Part shown: piece by piece, positions 1-8,060 of the stretch | Numbering within the stretch: the stretch's first letter is position 1 | How the letters are laid out: every line of letters starts with the position of its first letter | NCBI GenBank assembly: GCA_002432085.1 | Contig: DJFN01000020.1 | Location: 1-12,270 of the forward strand | Direction of reading: 5' to 3' | Length of the DNA stretch: 12,270 bases | From: Flavobacteriales bacterium UBA5871 | GTDB taxonomy: Bacteria > Bacteroidota > Bacteroidia > Flavobacteriales_D > Crocinitomicaceae | Position numbers and translations under genes: made by a program | The notes under the pieces: generated by a model | Databases searched by the model: none | What the model saw: only the letters and a program-made list of their open reading frames with translations | What the model was told of the DNA's origin: nothing

Positions 1-360
1 TTCCGGACGAATGTATTCGGTGAGCAGATTGCCGCCGCCATCTAGGTACTGACGGTTCAGCTCGCCGCCACGCAACGGATTGATCTGGTAGAACCGGTGA
101 TTGTATTCCACCGCAAGCGCCGCGTTTTCCGAAATAATCGTTCCAAGCGCAACGCGAACGCCGTAATCGGCGAGATCGTAGGATTTGTGAAGCGTTCCGT
201 TTCTGTTCACGTAGCCTTTTTCGGCAAAAATGTTCTGGAACAATGGAAGCTGGCCCTGTCCGGCGAATTCAATGAACGTATTCTTCCCGTAATAGCCTTT
301 TTCCTGAGCTGCAAGCTTTCCTCCGATCAGCAACAACACTGCGAGTAACTTCAATTTCAT
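1..360 (-). CDS. Exported, probable outer-membrane protein, N-terminal part (runs off the window)
   Basis: The first 120 codons are in the window; the rest lies before position 1. The start is the ATG at 360-358, which overlaps the TGA of the upstream M48 gene in an ATGA junction, so translation is probably coupled. The protein begins MKLKLLAVLLLIGGKLAAQ, a short positively charged and hydrophobic signal peptide with a likely cleavage near the AAQ. The mature part alternates aromatic/hydrophobic and polar residues (for example around residues 68-92, GVRVALGTIISENAALAVEY and on), as in beta-strands of an outer-membrane barrel. I do not recognise the family. The position directly behind an exported metallopeptidase suggests a shared envelope role, but that is inference from context only. 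Confidence 0.8.
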   Translation of the reverse strand, partial: MKLKLLAVLLLIGGKLAAQEKGYYGKNTFIEFAGQGQLPLFQNIFAEKGYVNRNGTLHKSYDLADYGVRVALGTIISENAALAVEYNHRFYQINPLRGGELNRQYLDGGGNLLTEYIRPE

Positions 361-2603
361 TCGGCAGATTCGTTTAACTGGTGAAACAAAGCGTGCATGC
401 GTAATCGCAGCATTTTTTTCGAAACCTGGTCGTCTGACCAGTATTGTTTTTCGACGGCTATTTCGCCTTTGTCAAGGTCCATGATGTAGACATTCAGATC
501 GGTTGTATGGCCCGCCATAATGGCTGCCGGAAAGTAAACGAGGCCAACCGGGAACAAAACGGTGAACAAAATGCCTGTTCCGACAGTAATTCCTGAATTA
601 TACTGGTGTTGCAGGTCGATCAACATAACTTTGGAGCTGCCGTAACGATTCCTGAGACTATCGAGACACTGCTGGTCCAAAAGGAAAACGTCCGGCTCGG
701 AGCCAAACACCGCTTTTTCCATACTGCGCATGAGCATCGCCAGGTCGTTGTATTCCTGCGTGGTCATGGCATTTTGTTCGGTCCGGTCGAGGTATTTCAC
801 TTCTATGCCGAGTTCATCGCTAACGGTCTTCACGGCGCCCAGCAATCGTTCTTCCAGTTTGTCGGAACCGATGTAATCGACGTCTTCGTAGTCTTCGAAT
901 TCCGTCACAAAAGGGTGCAGCACCAGGACCGTATCCATGTCGATATGCAGCTCATTTTCCCATTCCAGTTCTTCTTCCTCGTATTGTTCTTCGTCGGTCA
1001 GGGCAAAAAAGTTGTCTTTTTCGGCTTCCTTTTCCTTCATTTTCTTCATGAAGTGGTCGAAACGGGCATTAAAAACCGAATCGGCTACCAGGTCAGAAAT
1101 CGCATAGAGGTAGAATTTGGTGGAATCGATTCCCGCATCGACCGTAATGCCCGAGCGTTTGTTTTTGATCGTTTCGTATTTGTCCCAGTCACTTCCCGGG
1201 GTTGCGAGCGTATCGGTTGCCGTTTTTTGCTTCTCCTCCTCTACTTTGACGATCGCCTGCTGGAAGGTCAGCTCTGAAAAATTCTCCAAGTCGAATTCCG
1301 GGTTGAAGGCTGCCATTTCAATGGATTTATCCCAGATGGCCTTCAGTACTGCATCTGAAGTGTCTTTTTGATAGGCATCGTAAATGAAGCGCAGTCCGAG
1401 CGCAACTTCGGCTTCGGTACTCAATCGGTTTAACGCCATATTCAGCACGGAAATCTCGCCTTCGTAATAACTGTCTTCTTCTTTGTTCAGGTACCCGAAA
1501 ATCCCTGGCTCGTAGCGAACGATCGGTTTTTTGATTTTCTCCAGCCACAGCTGCGATTTGCACTGACGAAGAAAATGCGATTCGGGATGTTTTTTCTCAA
1601 GGATGTAAATGCTGTAGAGCGCATCAACGGTGTTGTTCTCGTACACATCATTGAGCAGGAACTCGAACCGGCAGATCTCGCGCACTTCTTCGAACGAACG
1701 ATCGGGGTAATTCAGCACGGTTCCCCAATCGGCCAGTCCGTCGATCGTTTCATCGAGCTGTTCGACACGTTTGGCAATGTTGGGATGCGAATGCAAACGG
1801 TCGTCATAGCGTTCGTTGACGGAAATATCGGTTTTCTGTCCGCGGAAGATCTTTTCAGGCACAAACAGTCGCTCAGAGTTGAAATAGGTACGATCGAACG
1901 GCAATTCTTCGAACGGAAGATTGGAATAAATCAGCACATCGAAGGCTTTCGAAATCTCGGAAGAAGCGTAACCCGCTTTGTGATACAGCTTCGCGCCTTC
2001 CACATCGGCCTCGAATTCGTTATCGCGCGAGTGCTTGCTGAAAAACCGCATTTTCTCCCGGTAGCTCAGCGATTGATTGTCCATCGAGTAATCGTAGCGG
2101 GCAAGCACGTGATTTTCGCGGTAATGAATGATCTCGTGCGCCAGTACGAAAGCCAGTTGCGCTTCGTTGGTCATTTGCGCGATGAGCCCGGTCGTAACGA
2201 ATACCATGCCCTGGTTCGTCGAAAAGGCATTCGCATCGTTTGTATTCAGCGTATAAAACCGCAGCTTTCCAACGAGATCCGGATCGGAAGCACACAAGCG
2301 GTCGCCGACTGCCTGAATGTAGGTGCTGACTTCATCGCCGTAGGTCACCATTCCCGATTTCAGCAGCTCGTCGATCGAGTAATGCACTTCTTCGATGAAG
2401 ACTTTTTTCTCTTTCTCCGTCAGCTCGGGAAATTCCAGATCGCTGTCTTCGGCGATCTTCTGGCTCGTTTTCTTGGAAAAATCGGCCGGCACAGGGCCTT
2501 TGGACTGCAACGGAATATAATGATCAAAAGAAACCTGTCCGAAAACCGTTTGCAGGCATCCCAGCAGGACGATGATCAGGAGAGCAGGTTGTTTGACGGT
2601 CAT
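357..2603 (-). CDS. Exported M48-family zinc metallopeptidase with a long C-terminal extension
   Basis: This encodes a 748-residue protein. I chose the ATG at 2603-2601, which overlaps the nadE stop as ATGA; an ATG 27 bases further upstream would add nine polar residues before the signal peptide. The N-terminus MTVKQPALLIIVLLGCLQTV is a signal peptide; the LLGC could be a weak lipobox, otherwise signal peptidase I cuts near FGQ. The peptidase domain spans about residues 60-290: zinc motif HEIIH at 156-160, third ligand in EFEAD at 196-200, and the typical HPNIAKRVEQL at 273-283. Residues 300-450 look helical, possibly TPR-like. A very acidic stretch lies at about 540-555, and a hydrophobic membrane-like segment at 676-696 is followed by a short strand-rich end. 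M48 envelope proteases commonly act in outer-membrane quality control; the roughly 450-residue extension is unexplained. Confidence 0.9.
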   Translation of the reverse strand: MTVKQPALLIIVLLGCLQTVFGQVSFDHYIPLQSKGPVPADFSKKTSQKIAEDSDLEFPELTEKEKKVFIEEVHYSIDELLKSGMVTYGDEVSTYIQAVGDRLCASDPDLVGKLRFYTLNTNDANAFSTNQGMVFVTTGLIAQMTNEAQLAFVLAHEIIHYRENHVLARYDYSMDNQSLSYREKMRFFSKHSRDNEFEADVEGAKLYHKAGYASSEISKAFDVLIYSNLPFEELPFDRTYFNSERLFVPEKIFRGQKTDISVNERYDDRLHSHPNIAKRVEQLDETIDGLADWGTVLNYPDRSFEEVREICRFEFLLNDVYENNTVDALYSIYILEKKHPESHFLRQCKSQLWLEKIKKPIVRYEPGIFGYLNKEEDSYYEGEISVLNMALNRLSTEAEVALGLRFIYDAYQKDTSDAVLKAIWDKSIEMAAFNPEFDLENFSELTFQQAIVKVEEEKQKTATDTLATPGSDWDKYETIKNKRSGITVDAGIDSTKFYLYAISDLVADSVFNARFDHFMKKMKEKEAEKDNFFALTDEEQYEEEELEWENELHIDMDTVLVLHPFVTEFEDYEDVDYIGSDKLEERLLGAVKTVSDELGIEVKYLDRTEQNAMTTQEYNDLAMLMRSMEKAVFGSEPDVFLLDQQCLDSLRNRYGSSKVMLIDLQHQYNSGITVGTGILFTVLFPVGLVYFPAAIMAGHTTDLNVYIMDLDKGEIAVEKQYWSDDQVSKKMLRLRMHALFHQLNESAE

Positions 2604-3379
2604 TTTTTCAGGTTTTCGGGTATTTCGCATACCGGTATGGGTTCCATCTTGTGCCTGTTTAAACGGTGTAATCGACGATAAATTGCGAGTACTTCGCGCT
2701 GGCGTTCGTTGATTAATGTCTCATCTCCGTCAAAGGTCATCGCCCATTCAAGCTCCGGATACGTGGCACCGATCTGATCTTCGTCCGAACGGCCGTCTTC
2801 CCAGAGTCCGTCGGTTGGTTTCGCGGAACGAATCGATGCTACAATTCCGAGAGCGGCGGCGAGCTGGCCTACTTCGGTTTTAAAGAGGTCGGCAATCGGA
2901 CTGAGATCCACGCCGCCGTCGCCGTATTTGGTATAGAATCCGATACCGAAATCTTCGATCTTGTTACCCGTTCCGGCAACCAGCAAACCGTTTACTTGTC
3001 CAAGCCCATAAAGGGTTGTCATCCGCAGACGCGCACGCGAATTGGCCATTGCCAGATGATGTCCCACAACTACACTTCCGACAGCCTGTTCGAAAGACGT
3101 AAAGGTTTCCGTGAGATCGACGGTCTCAGAGCGAACATTCGGAAATTGCTGCGGCAGCCAGGCTATGTGCTCGTTGGCGCGGTCGAATTCCGCTTTCGTC
3201 TGACGGATAGGCATTGTCACGGCCAGCACGTCTTTGCCGGTACGCGCGCACAGAGTCGAAGTCACAGCCGAATCGATGCCACCTGAAATTCCTACAATAA
3301 AGCCTTTTACACCAGCCTGCTCGCTGTAATTGCTGAGCCAGCCGGTGATGTGCTCAATGACCTTTTCCGGATTGTTCAT
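2600..3379 (-). CDS. nadE: NH3-dependent NAD(+) synthetase
   Basis: NadE makes NAD from deamido-NAD, ATP and ammonia, the last step of NAD biosynthesis in the cytoplasm. The product has 259 residues starting at MNNPEKVIEH (ATG 3379-3377). The ATP-pyrophosphatase P-loop SGGIDS is at 32-37, GTGNKIED at 136-143, TKYGDGGVDLSPIADLFKTE at 150-169 and KPTDGLWEDGRSDEDQIG at 187-204, all typical of the family. There is no N-terminal glutaminase (carbon-nitrogen hydrolase) domain, so it should use free ammonia. An upstream in-frame ATG at 3430 was rejected because it would lie beyond the terminator hairpin and adds atypical sequence. The 3' end overlaps the M48 start by ATGA. In other Flavobacteriia nadE is often beside gldB; here it is close by but on the other strand, with one outer-membrane protein gene between. 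Confidence 0.96.
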   Translation of the reverse strand: MNNPEKVIEHITGWLSNYSEQAGVKGFIVGISGGIDSAVTSTLCARTGKDVLAVTMPIRQTKAEFDRANEHIAWLPQQFPNVRSETVDLTETFTSFEQAVGSVVVGHHLAMANSRARLRMTTLYGLGQVNGLLVAGTGNKIEDFGIGFYTKYGDGGVDLSPIADLFKTEVGQLAAALGIVASIRSAKPTDGLWEDGRSDEDQIGATYPELEWAMTFDGDETLINERQREVLAIYRRLHRLNRHKMEPIPVCEIPENLKK

Positions 3380-3393
3380 GGGTTTAAAACTAC

Positions 3394-3424
3394 AAAAAAT
3401 CCCGCCTTCCATACGGGAGGCGGG
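3394..3424 (-). terminator. Intrinsic terminator of the outer-membrane protein gene
   Basis: A 10-bp inverted repeat pairs 3401-3410 (CCCGCCTTCC) with 3415-3424 (GGGAGGCGGG) around a four-base loop. One pair is imperfect: a G-U wobble in plus-strand RNA, an A-C mismatch in minus-strand RNA. Read on the minus strand it is followed at once by a run of six U (3399-3394). It sits 25 bases after the stop of the minus-strand gene at 3449-4279 and just before nadE, so it should separate the two transcripts. The other side also has a T-rich run (3432-3443), so it might act in both directions. Confidence 0.8.
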
Positions 3425-3448
3425 ACGCACTATTTTCTTTTTTACCGA

Positions 3449-4279
3449 TCAGAACAGGATACCTACTTTGAATACGATCTGCTTTTGCTTCGCTGAAAGC
3501 GCCAGGTAATCATCTGCGGAAAGCGGAACGCCGTCTCTTGTGTTCTGGAAGAGGGTCATGTTGCGCTCTTTATCGTCGCCACCGATCGCCTCACCGTTGT
3601 GAACAGGTGTAAAGCCATAGTAGAAACCTACTTCTGCAAAGACGGACGTGTTACCGGTGAAGTTCCACTCTGCTCCGGCAGCCAGACCGATAGATGAGCG
3701 CATGAAGAACATATCGCCTTTGGTTTTCATATTATCGTTGGTTGCAGCCACTGCTGTTCCCGCCGGTGTATTGTTGCTGAATGTGAAACCACGGTCGTTG
3801 GTGTTGCTGGAGAGCAGGAAGCTGGTGCGCGCACCGAATTTACCGTAGTAACGGAACGAACCGATCATGTTCGTGCGGAACAGGAGCATTGTCGGAATGG
3901 TAGCGTAAATCGCTTTCTGCTTGCGGTTTTGCAGGTTGAACAGGGTTTTGCCGTCCGTACCTTCTTCTTTTTGATAAATCTCGGAATCAACGAAGCGGTA
4001 GTACACTTTATCCGTTGACTTCACATTGTAACGGAAAGATTCGAAATCGAACTCAAGCCCGGTGAAGAACCCGATGTTCTGTGTGAAGCTGTAGTTCATG
4101 TTCATACCGATCATGTTCTGCACACCTGCTCCGTCACGGTCGATCACTTTCGTTCCCGGCTTGTTGAAGTTCAATCCGAACTGGTAAGCCATACCCAGCT
4201 GAACCTTTTTTTCTGCATCCTGTGCGAATAGTGCCAGTGAAAACCCAGCGCACACCGCTGTAAGTATCAATTTCTTCAT
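3449..4279 (-). CDS. Outer-membrane beta-barrel protein (porin-family-like)
   Basis: The 276-residue product begins MKKLILTAVCAGFSLALFAQ, a clear signal peptide ending in the AQ common in this phylum. The mature protein is a series of alternating hydrophobic/polar strands with aromatic girdles (VQLGMAYQFGLNFN, IGFFTGLEFDFESFRYNV, FRYYGKFGARTSFLLS, TSVFAEVGFYYGF) and ends in KQIVFKVGILF. The terminal phenylalanine is the usual signal for barrel insertion by the BAM complex. This matches the broad outer-membrane beta-barrel superfamily; no substrate can be inferred. A TATATTTG -7 element lies 23 bases upstream and a hairpin terminator follows, so it is probably a single-gene transcript. It is transcribed divergently from gldB. 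Confidence 0.88.
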   Translation of the reverse strand: MKKLILTAVCAGFSLALFAQDAEKKVQLGMAYQFGLNFNKPGTKVIDRDGAGVQNMIGMNMNYSFTQNIGFFTGLEFDFESFRYNVKSTDKVYYRFVDSEIYQKEEGTDGKTLFNLQNRKQKAIYATIPTMLLFRTNMIGSFRYYGKFGARTSFLLSSNTNDRGFTFSNNTPAGTAVAATNDNMKTKGDMFFMRSSIGLAAGAEWNFTGNTSVFAEVGFYYGFTPVHNGEAIGGDDKERNMTLFQNTRDGVPLSADDYLALSAKQKQIVFKVGILF

Positions 4280-4302
4280 GTGTCCAATGTATATTATCGG
4301 AT

Positions 4303-4310
4303 CAAATATA
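4303..4310 (-). promoter_or_regulatory. -7 promoter element of the beta-barrel gene
   Basis: On the minus strand this reads TATATTTG, a full match to the Bacteroidota -7 consensus TAnnTTTG. It is followed by ATCC, and the ATG is 23 bases downstream. No TTG -33 box is visible at the usual spacing. The S46 peptidase gene has an almost identical stretch (ATTATATTTGAnCC). Confidence 0.6.
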
Positions 4311-4345
4311 ATCTGTTTCGGTGAATTTCATATAGTTGGCCGGTT

Positions 4346-4451
4346 TAAAGTCTTCAGTCGGCCAGTCTTCTGTCTCCAGTCGTTCGGTCTTTGGCAACTG
4401 GGTGACATCAAATCGGTCCTGATATCCTGAAATCCTGAGGTCCTGAAATCC
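4346..4451 (+). repeat. Short tandem repeats, two blocks, upstream of gldB
   Basis: The first block (about 4348-4392) is made of 7-8 base units such as AGTCTTC, AGTCGGCC and TGTCTCC. The second (4417-4451) is a regular 8-base repeat: TCCTGATA, TCCTGAAA, TCCTGAGG, TCCTGAAA, then TCC. The same two blocks in the same order lie at 10916-10999 upstream of another plus-strand gene. A 65-codon open frame on the minus strand here is repeat-derived and shows no protein features. Confidence 0.75.
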
Positions 4452-4459
4452 AAAAACCG

Positions 4460-4467
4460 TATTTTTG
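4460..4467 (+). promoter_or_regulatory. -7 promoter element in front of gldB
   Basis: TATTTTTG matches TAnnTTTG fully. Only four bases (AGCC) separate it from the gldB ATG, so transcription from it would begin at or next to the start codon and give a leaderless or nearly leaderless mRNA. No -33 TTG is seen. Confidence 0.45.
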
Positions 4468-4471
4468 AGCC

Positions 4472-5482
4472 ATGAAACAAGCCGGTTTTTTCTGTTCAAT
4501 CCTACTGGTGTATGTGCTGAGTGCCTGTTCGCACGATGCGCTGGACGTAGACACCAGTGGCGTCAAGGTCGATATCGATTACCGCAACCTGGATTCGTTG
4601 ATCGTTCATACGGAGAAAAACAGGCTTCAGGCCGCGATTCTCGAATGGCGCGTCGATATTCCGGAAATCATCGATTACGAGCTCGGTTATTGCCTGCAGG
4701 TCGGGCAAGTGACCGATACGGGCATGGTGGAGAACGTGGATCGCTTCCGCAACGATGCTTATATCGTTCGACTGGAAAAACGAATCAAGGAAACGTTTCC
4801 GGACCTTTCCAAAAAACAGGAAAATATCACCGAAGGATTCAAGCACCTGAAAGCGCATCTGCCAGAGGTGAAGCTACCGGAACACATTATCTTCATGAAC
4901 TCGTTCTTCGCCAGCGGCGCGTTCTGCACGGAAAACGATATGGCGATCGGGCTGGAGCGCTACCTGGGCGGAACAACGGACGTAATAAAGGAATTGCCGT
5001 CGCAGGAGTTTCCCGAATGGATCAAAAAAGCGATGGCGCCGCAATACCTCGAGCGCGATGCTTTGGCCGCCTGGATCATGACGCATGTTATTCCCGAGCT
5101 GGAAGGATCGAACAATATTTCGCAGATCATTCGCTGGGGCAAGATCATTTACCTCACGGAAGCCGCTTTCCCGGAAATGGAGAAACACCTCATCATGCGC
5201 TATTCGGCAACCGAATACCAATGGGCACTGGATAACGAGCGCGATTTCTGGCAATACCTCGTTGATCAGAAGCTGCTGTTCGAAACCGATGAGAATGTGC
5301 AATCCAACCTGCTGCGCGAAGCACCGTTCACGGCCGGTTTGCCCGAGAAAGGCCCGGATCGCTTAGGCCAGTTCCTCGGCTGGCGGATCGTGCAAAGCTA
5401 CATGGAACAATACGACATTACCGTCGAAGAATTACTCAAACTGCCTTACCCGGTACTTTTATCAGAATACGAAATCGAATAA
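4472..5482 (+). CDS. gldB: Gliding motility lipoprotein GldB
   Basis: The 336-residue protein starts MKQAGFFCSILLVYVLSAC, a lipoprotein signal with lipobox LSAC and acylated Cys19. Recognisable GldB parts are the conserved core around residues 139-166 (IIFMNSFF, then DMAIGLERYLGG) and the C-terminal PEKGPDRLGQFLGWRIVQSY at 291-310. Length is close to the family's (about 320). In Flavobacterium johnsoniae GldB is a lipoprotein required for gliding, one of several Gld lipoproteins linked to the gliding and type IX secretion machinery; its biochemical activity is not established. gldC follows after five bases, the usual arrangement, so the two form an operon. The only plausible start is this ATG, since the signal peptide begins there. 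Whether this strain really glides cannot be told from this pair alone: gldB and gldC homologues also occur in non-gliding Bacteroidota. Confidence 0.93.
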   Translation: MKQAGFFCSILLVYVLSACSHDALDVDTSGVKVDIDYRNLDSLIVHTEKNRLQAAILEWRVDIPEIIDYELGYCLQVGQVTDTGMVENVDRFRNDAYIVRLEKRIKETFPDLSKKQENITEGFKHLKAHLPEVKLPEHIIFMNSFFASGAFCTENDMAIGLERYLGGTTDVIKELPSQEFPEWIKKAMAPQYLERDALAAWIMTHVIPELEGSNNISQIIRWGKIIYLTEAAFPEMEKHLIMRYSATEYQWALDNERDFWQYLVDQKLLFETDENVQSNLLREAPFTAGLPEKGPDRLGQFLGWRIVQSYMEQYDITVEELLKLPYPVLLSEYEIE

Positions 5483-5487
5483 CAAAC

Positions 5488-5835
5488 ATGGACGAAAAAA
5501 TCACCCGCAAATCCGACATTAACATCGAAGTCGGCTTGAACGTAAATAACCTTCCTATCGACATCCGATGGTCGGCAACCGATACCGGCTCAAAGGCCGA
5601 ACATGCACGCGCTATGATGCTTTCGTTCTGGAATCCGGATGAAAAAAACACGATGAAGATCGATCTGTGGACCAAAGACATGAGCATCGAGGAAATGAAG
5701 CAATTCTTTCACCAGACGTTGCTCACAATGGCCGACACTTTCGAAAAAGCCACCGGCGAAACCCGCATTACCGAAGATCTCCGCGATTACTGCTATCATT
5801 TTGCAGAGAAGATGGAGATTTTACCTGAAGAATAA
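5488..5835 (+). CDS. gldC: Gliding motility protein GldC
   Basis: This 115-residue protein has no signal peptide or membrane segment, so it is probably cytoplasmic. It is recognised by its highly conserved centre: RWSATDTGSKAEHARAMMLS (residues 27-46), FWNPDEKNTMKIDLWTKDMS (47-66) and IEEMKQFFHQTLLTMADTFE (67-86), followed by a short helical end with RDYCYHFAEKMEI. GldC is usually about 110 residues. In F. johnsoniae it improves gliding but is less critical than GldB; its mechanism is unknown. The five-base gap after gldB, with no promoter, implies co-transcription. Confidence 0.94.
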   Translation: MDEKITRKSDINIEVGLNVNNLPIDIRWSATDTGSKAEHARAMMLSFWNPDEKNTMKIDLWTKDMSIEEMKQFFHQTLLTMADTFEKATGETRITEDLRDYCYHFAEKMEILPEE

Positions 5836-5836
5836 T

Positions 5837-5928
5837 CCTACCTCCTCCCTTGAGGCAGGATAGAGGAGGGTGGCCAAAAGAATCTCCGGTTGGACATCCT
5901 CCCCCTTCATCCCCCTCCAAAGGGGGAG
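5837..5928. repeat. Two C/G-rich hairpins between convergent genes
   Basis: The first hairpin pairs 5837-5847 (CCTACCTCCTC) with 5863-5873 (GAGGAGGGTGG), with two internal mismatches. The second is a perfect 9-bp stem, 5899-5907 (CTCCCCCTT) with 5920-5928 (AAGGGGGAG), around a 12-base C-rich loop. They lie between the stop of gldC (plus) and the stop of the glycoside hydrolase (minus, ending at 5931), so they could end transcripts from both sides. Neither has a U-run, so they are not classical terminators. C/G-rich inverted repeats of this kind look like the dispersed intergenic elements found in many Bacteroidota genomes, which is recollection and not a search result. Confidence 0.6.
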
Positions 5929-5930
5929 CA

Positions 5931-8060
5931 TTAAAACTCCTCTGAAATCGTAAACCACAACACCGGTCGTAATGCCTCCGGATCGGTTACTTTCAGCTCG
6001 GGGAATTTCAGGATGAAACGCGAACGACCTGAACGCTGGACTTCAGAGAAGATTTTCTTTCCGGTCCGGAAATCGTACCATTCGATCAGGTAATCTTTGC
6101 GTTTTTTGAGTCCTTCGACCACCAGCTCTTTCGTTCCGGCGTTCCAGAGAATATCGGCTTTTTCGTCGAGCGGAATTTCAAGTGAAGGATCGAAACACGG
6201 AGTTGCCGTGCGATTGGTGTGATAATTCAACGTACGGTTTTTGACGTAACCGGCAGCATAGGAGCCATTTTCGCTGACGTAATACTGCAGCTCTTTCGCT
6301 TTTTTCTGCTGACGGGAATAGACTTTTTCCGCCTGTCTTCCTTGAATCCAGCGACCATTTCCTTCGGTGAACACCGCCAGGACCTTGTCTTCGTTCATGA
6401 ACTCATCGCACACGACCATATACGGGAATTGCGCTTCCTGGCCTCTATACCAGCCCACCCACGAGTTGTAGCCGGCCACGCCGCAAAAGCCGAAGCTCAT
6501 CATATCCATTTGCTGCGGAATGTAATCGCTGCAATCATCCACGCCGTCGCCAGCGCCGCCTTCGCCTATTAAAACGGGTTTATAAGCCGTTTTGTGCAGG
6601 TATTCGACGAGCTTGTACATGGAATTTTCATACGGATCGGTGACGTTGTTGTCACTGTTTTTGGTGATGATAAATTTCTCCGGCGATTTCGAGTACGGGT
6701 TGATACAGATCACGTCGACGTGCGGCGAGTAAATGCTTTTGTCGATGAATTTCTCATCCATGTATAAGGTCACGTTGAACAGATCGACTCCGATCAGATG
6801 CTGCGTGTGGCCCATATCTTCCTTGATGTATTTCGCCATGCGCTCCTGGTAATTCCGCAGTGCTTTGCGAACGGAATCGCCGAGCGGCGTGTCTTCGAGA
6901 ATCGGCTCGGTCTGACTGCCGATCTGGTTCAAATGCCACGGCTCGCTTAACAGCTCGAACAGGTAAATGCTGGTCGAATAGCCGTAGCGCGAAACATAAT
7001 AACGCATGCGCTGCTCGTGAAAACGCAGATCTTCTTCCTCGAGGAACATTTCATACGGCTCTTTGTTCTTTCCATCGGAGTAACAATAGGCCGGATACGC
7101 ATCGTCCGTGAAATAGCTGCCGTCGCCGTTGTAATGCGACCAATCCCAGTCGAACATATCGTAGTTGCCGTATTTCATGAACGGTTCCTGCTGCATGAAA
7201 TCGAAGTAAATGTACATGCCGTTCTGTTCGCAGTATTCCAGCAAGCGGTCCTGCTCCCACGCGTAAGGTTGACGAGCGTAGTAATTTCCTTTCTTCTCGA
7301 ACTCGAGCAAAGTTGCCCAGCCGGATTGCAGTGTACGGATGAAACGTCCGCCGGCGTCGTGGTAATTCGCGATATCCTGGTGGTAGATCATCCATTCGGT
7401 CAACTTGGTCACGCAATGCGTTTCGTTCGGACGGAAGAGGTCGCCGTTTGGTCCGGTGTGGTAGTTGTTCACGCCTTTCAGCGGCGAAGGAAAGTTGATG
7501 CCGACAGGGAAAACGGTTTTATTATCGAGCTGCAGATTGCGCTTGTTCGCGTGTGCCGTAATGTAGCCCGGATTGTTGCTTTCGACAACGGTAAAGGTCA
7601 GCGTTTGCTTCTCGCCCGTGAGCTTTCCGTAAACGCGCATCGTAACGTCGCAGGTCCATTCGCCGGGCAATGGCGCCGCAAAGCGGATGCGCATCGGATG
7701 CATCGTTCCTTTTTCTTTCCAGGTGTTTTTCTCGAAATCGCGCTCGTAATCGCGGTAAAAGAACGCATCGACCTGCTGCGTCGTTCCCGAAACTTTGTGC
7801 GTAAAAACGGCTTCCACGTCGAGGTCCCAGTCTACAAACGGATTGATACGCTCGATCTTGCCGGGGCGTTCTTTGAGAAAAGATTCCACTTTGACCAGAA
7901 CATCATTGGGGAGCTTTACGCCCAGCTCGATCTTGGAAAGCTTCGGAATCTGTGTGTTGTTTTCATGGCTGAACAGCACTACTTCAAGGGATGAAGTCTG
8001 CGCCGAGACAGCAAAAGCACACAACACGAACAAAAGGAGAGAAAAGGAGAGTTTGTTCAT
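5931..8060 (-). CDS. Exported glycoside hydrolase-like protein with DUF5060-like N-terminal domain
   Basis: The product has 709 residues from the ATG at 8060-8058, chosen because MNKLSFSLLLFVLCAFAVSA is a good signal peptide; an ATG 45 bases upstream would precede it with unrelated residues. Residues 25-160 form a beta-sandwich resembling DUF5060 (KIELGVKL, NPFVDWDLDVEAVFTH, DAFFYRDYE, GEWTCDVTMRVYG). Residues 180-600 look like a clan GH-A (beta/alpha)8 barrel: FPVGINFPSP opens it, LFELLSEPWH carries the likely acid/base E373, and KPVLIGEGGAG the likely nucleophile E500. Residues 610-709 resemble a small beta-sandwich (WYDFRTGKKI) as seen behind related enzymes. The natural substrate is probably a polysaccharide, unidentified. 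No type IX C-terminal sorting domain is evident. No full -7 element is seen upstream, so co-transcription with the peptidase gene is possible. Confidence 0.82.
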   Translation of the reverse strand: MNKLSFSLLLFVLCAFAVSAQTSSLEVVLFSHENNTQIPKLSKIELGVKLPNDVLVKVESFLKERPGKIERINPFVDWDLDVEAVFTHKVSGTTQQVDAFFYRDYERDFEKNTWKEKGTMHPMRIRFAAPLPGEWTCDVTMRVYGKLTGEKQTLTFTVVESNNPGYITAHANKRNLQLDNKTVFPVGINFPSPLKGVNNYHTGPNGDLFRPNETHCVTKLTEWMIYHQDIANYHDAGGRFIRTLQSGWATLLEFEKKGNYYARQPYAWEQDRLLEYCEQNGMYIYFDFMQQEPFMKYGNYDMFDWDWSHYNGDGSYFTDDAYPAYCYSDGKNKEPYEMFLEEEDLRFHEQRMRYYVSRYGYSTSIYLFELLSEPWHLNQIGSQTEPILEDTPLGDSVRKALRNYQERMAKYIKEDMGHTQHLIGVDLFNVTLYMDEKFIDKSIYSPHVDVICINPYSKSPEKFIITKNSDNNVTDPYENSMYKLVEYLHKTAYKPVLIGEGGAGDGVDDCSDYIPQQMDMMSFGFCGVAGYNSWVGWYRGQEAQFPYMVVCDEFMNEDKVLAVFTEGNGRWIQGRQAEKVYSRQQKKAKELQYYVSENGSYAAGYVKNRTLNYHTNRTATPCFDPSLEIPLDEKADILWNAGTKELVVEGLKKRKDYLIEWYDFRTGKKIFSEVQRSGRSRFILKFPELKVTDPEALRPVLWFTISEEF

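Noticed and set aside
1575..2681. Long plus-strand open frame (368 codons) opposite the M48 gene
   Set aside because: It lies antisense to a gene with clear zinc-site motifs and has no recognisable domain; the same holds for 606-1277, 7017-7994 and 9753-10280 opposite other real genes.
3380..3430. Longer nadE start (ATG at 3430)
   Set aside because: It would place coding sequence across the terminator hairpin and add an N-terminus not typical of NadE.
4302..4499. 65-codon minus-strand frame upstream of the beta-barrel gene
   Set aside because: It is made largely of tandem-repeat sequence, overlaps gldB's start and runs across the beta-barrel gene's promoter.
4472..5835. Complete gliding or type IX secretion locus
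   Set aside because: Only gldB and gldC are present; none of the other gld, spr or por genes is in the window.
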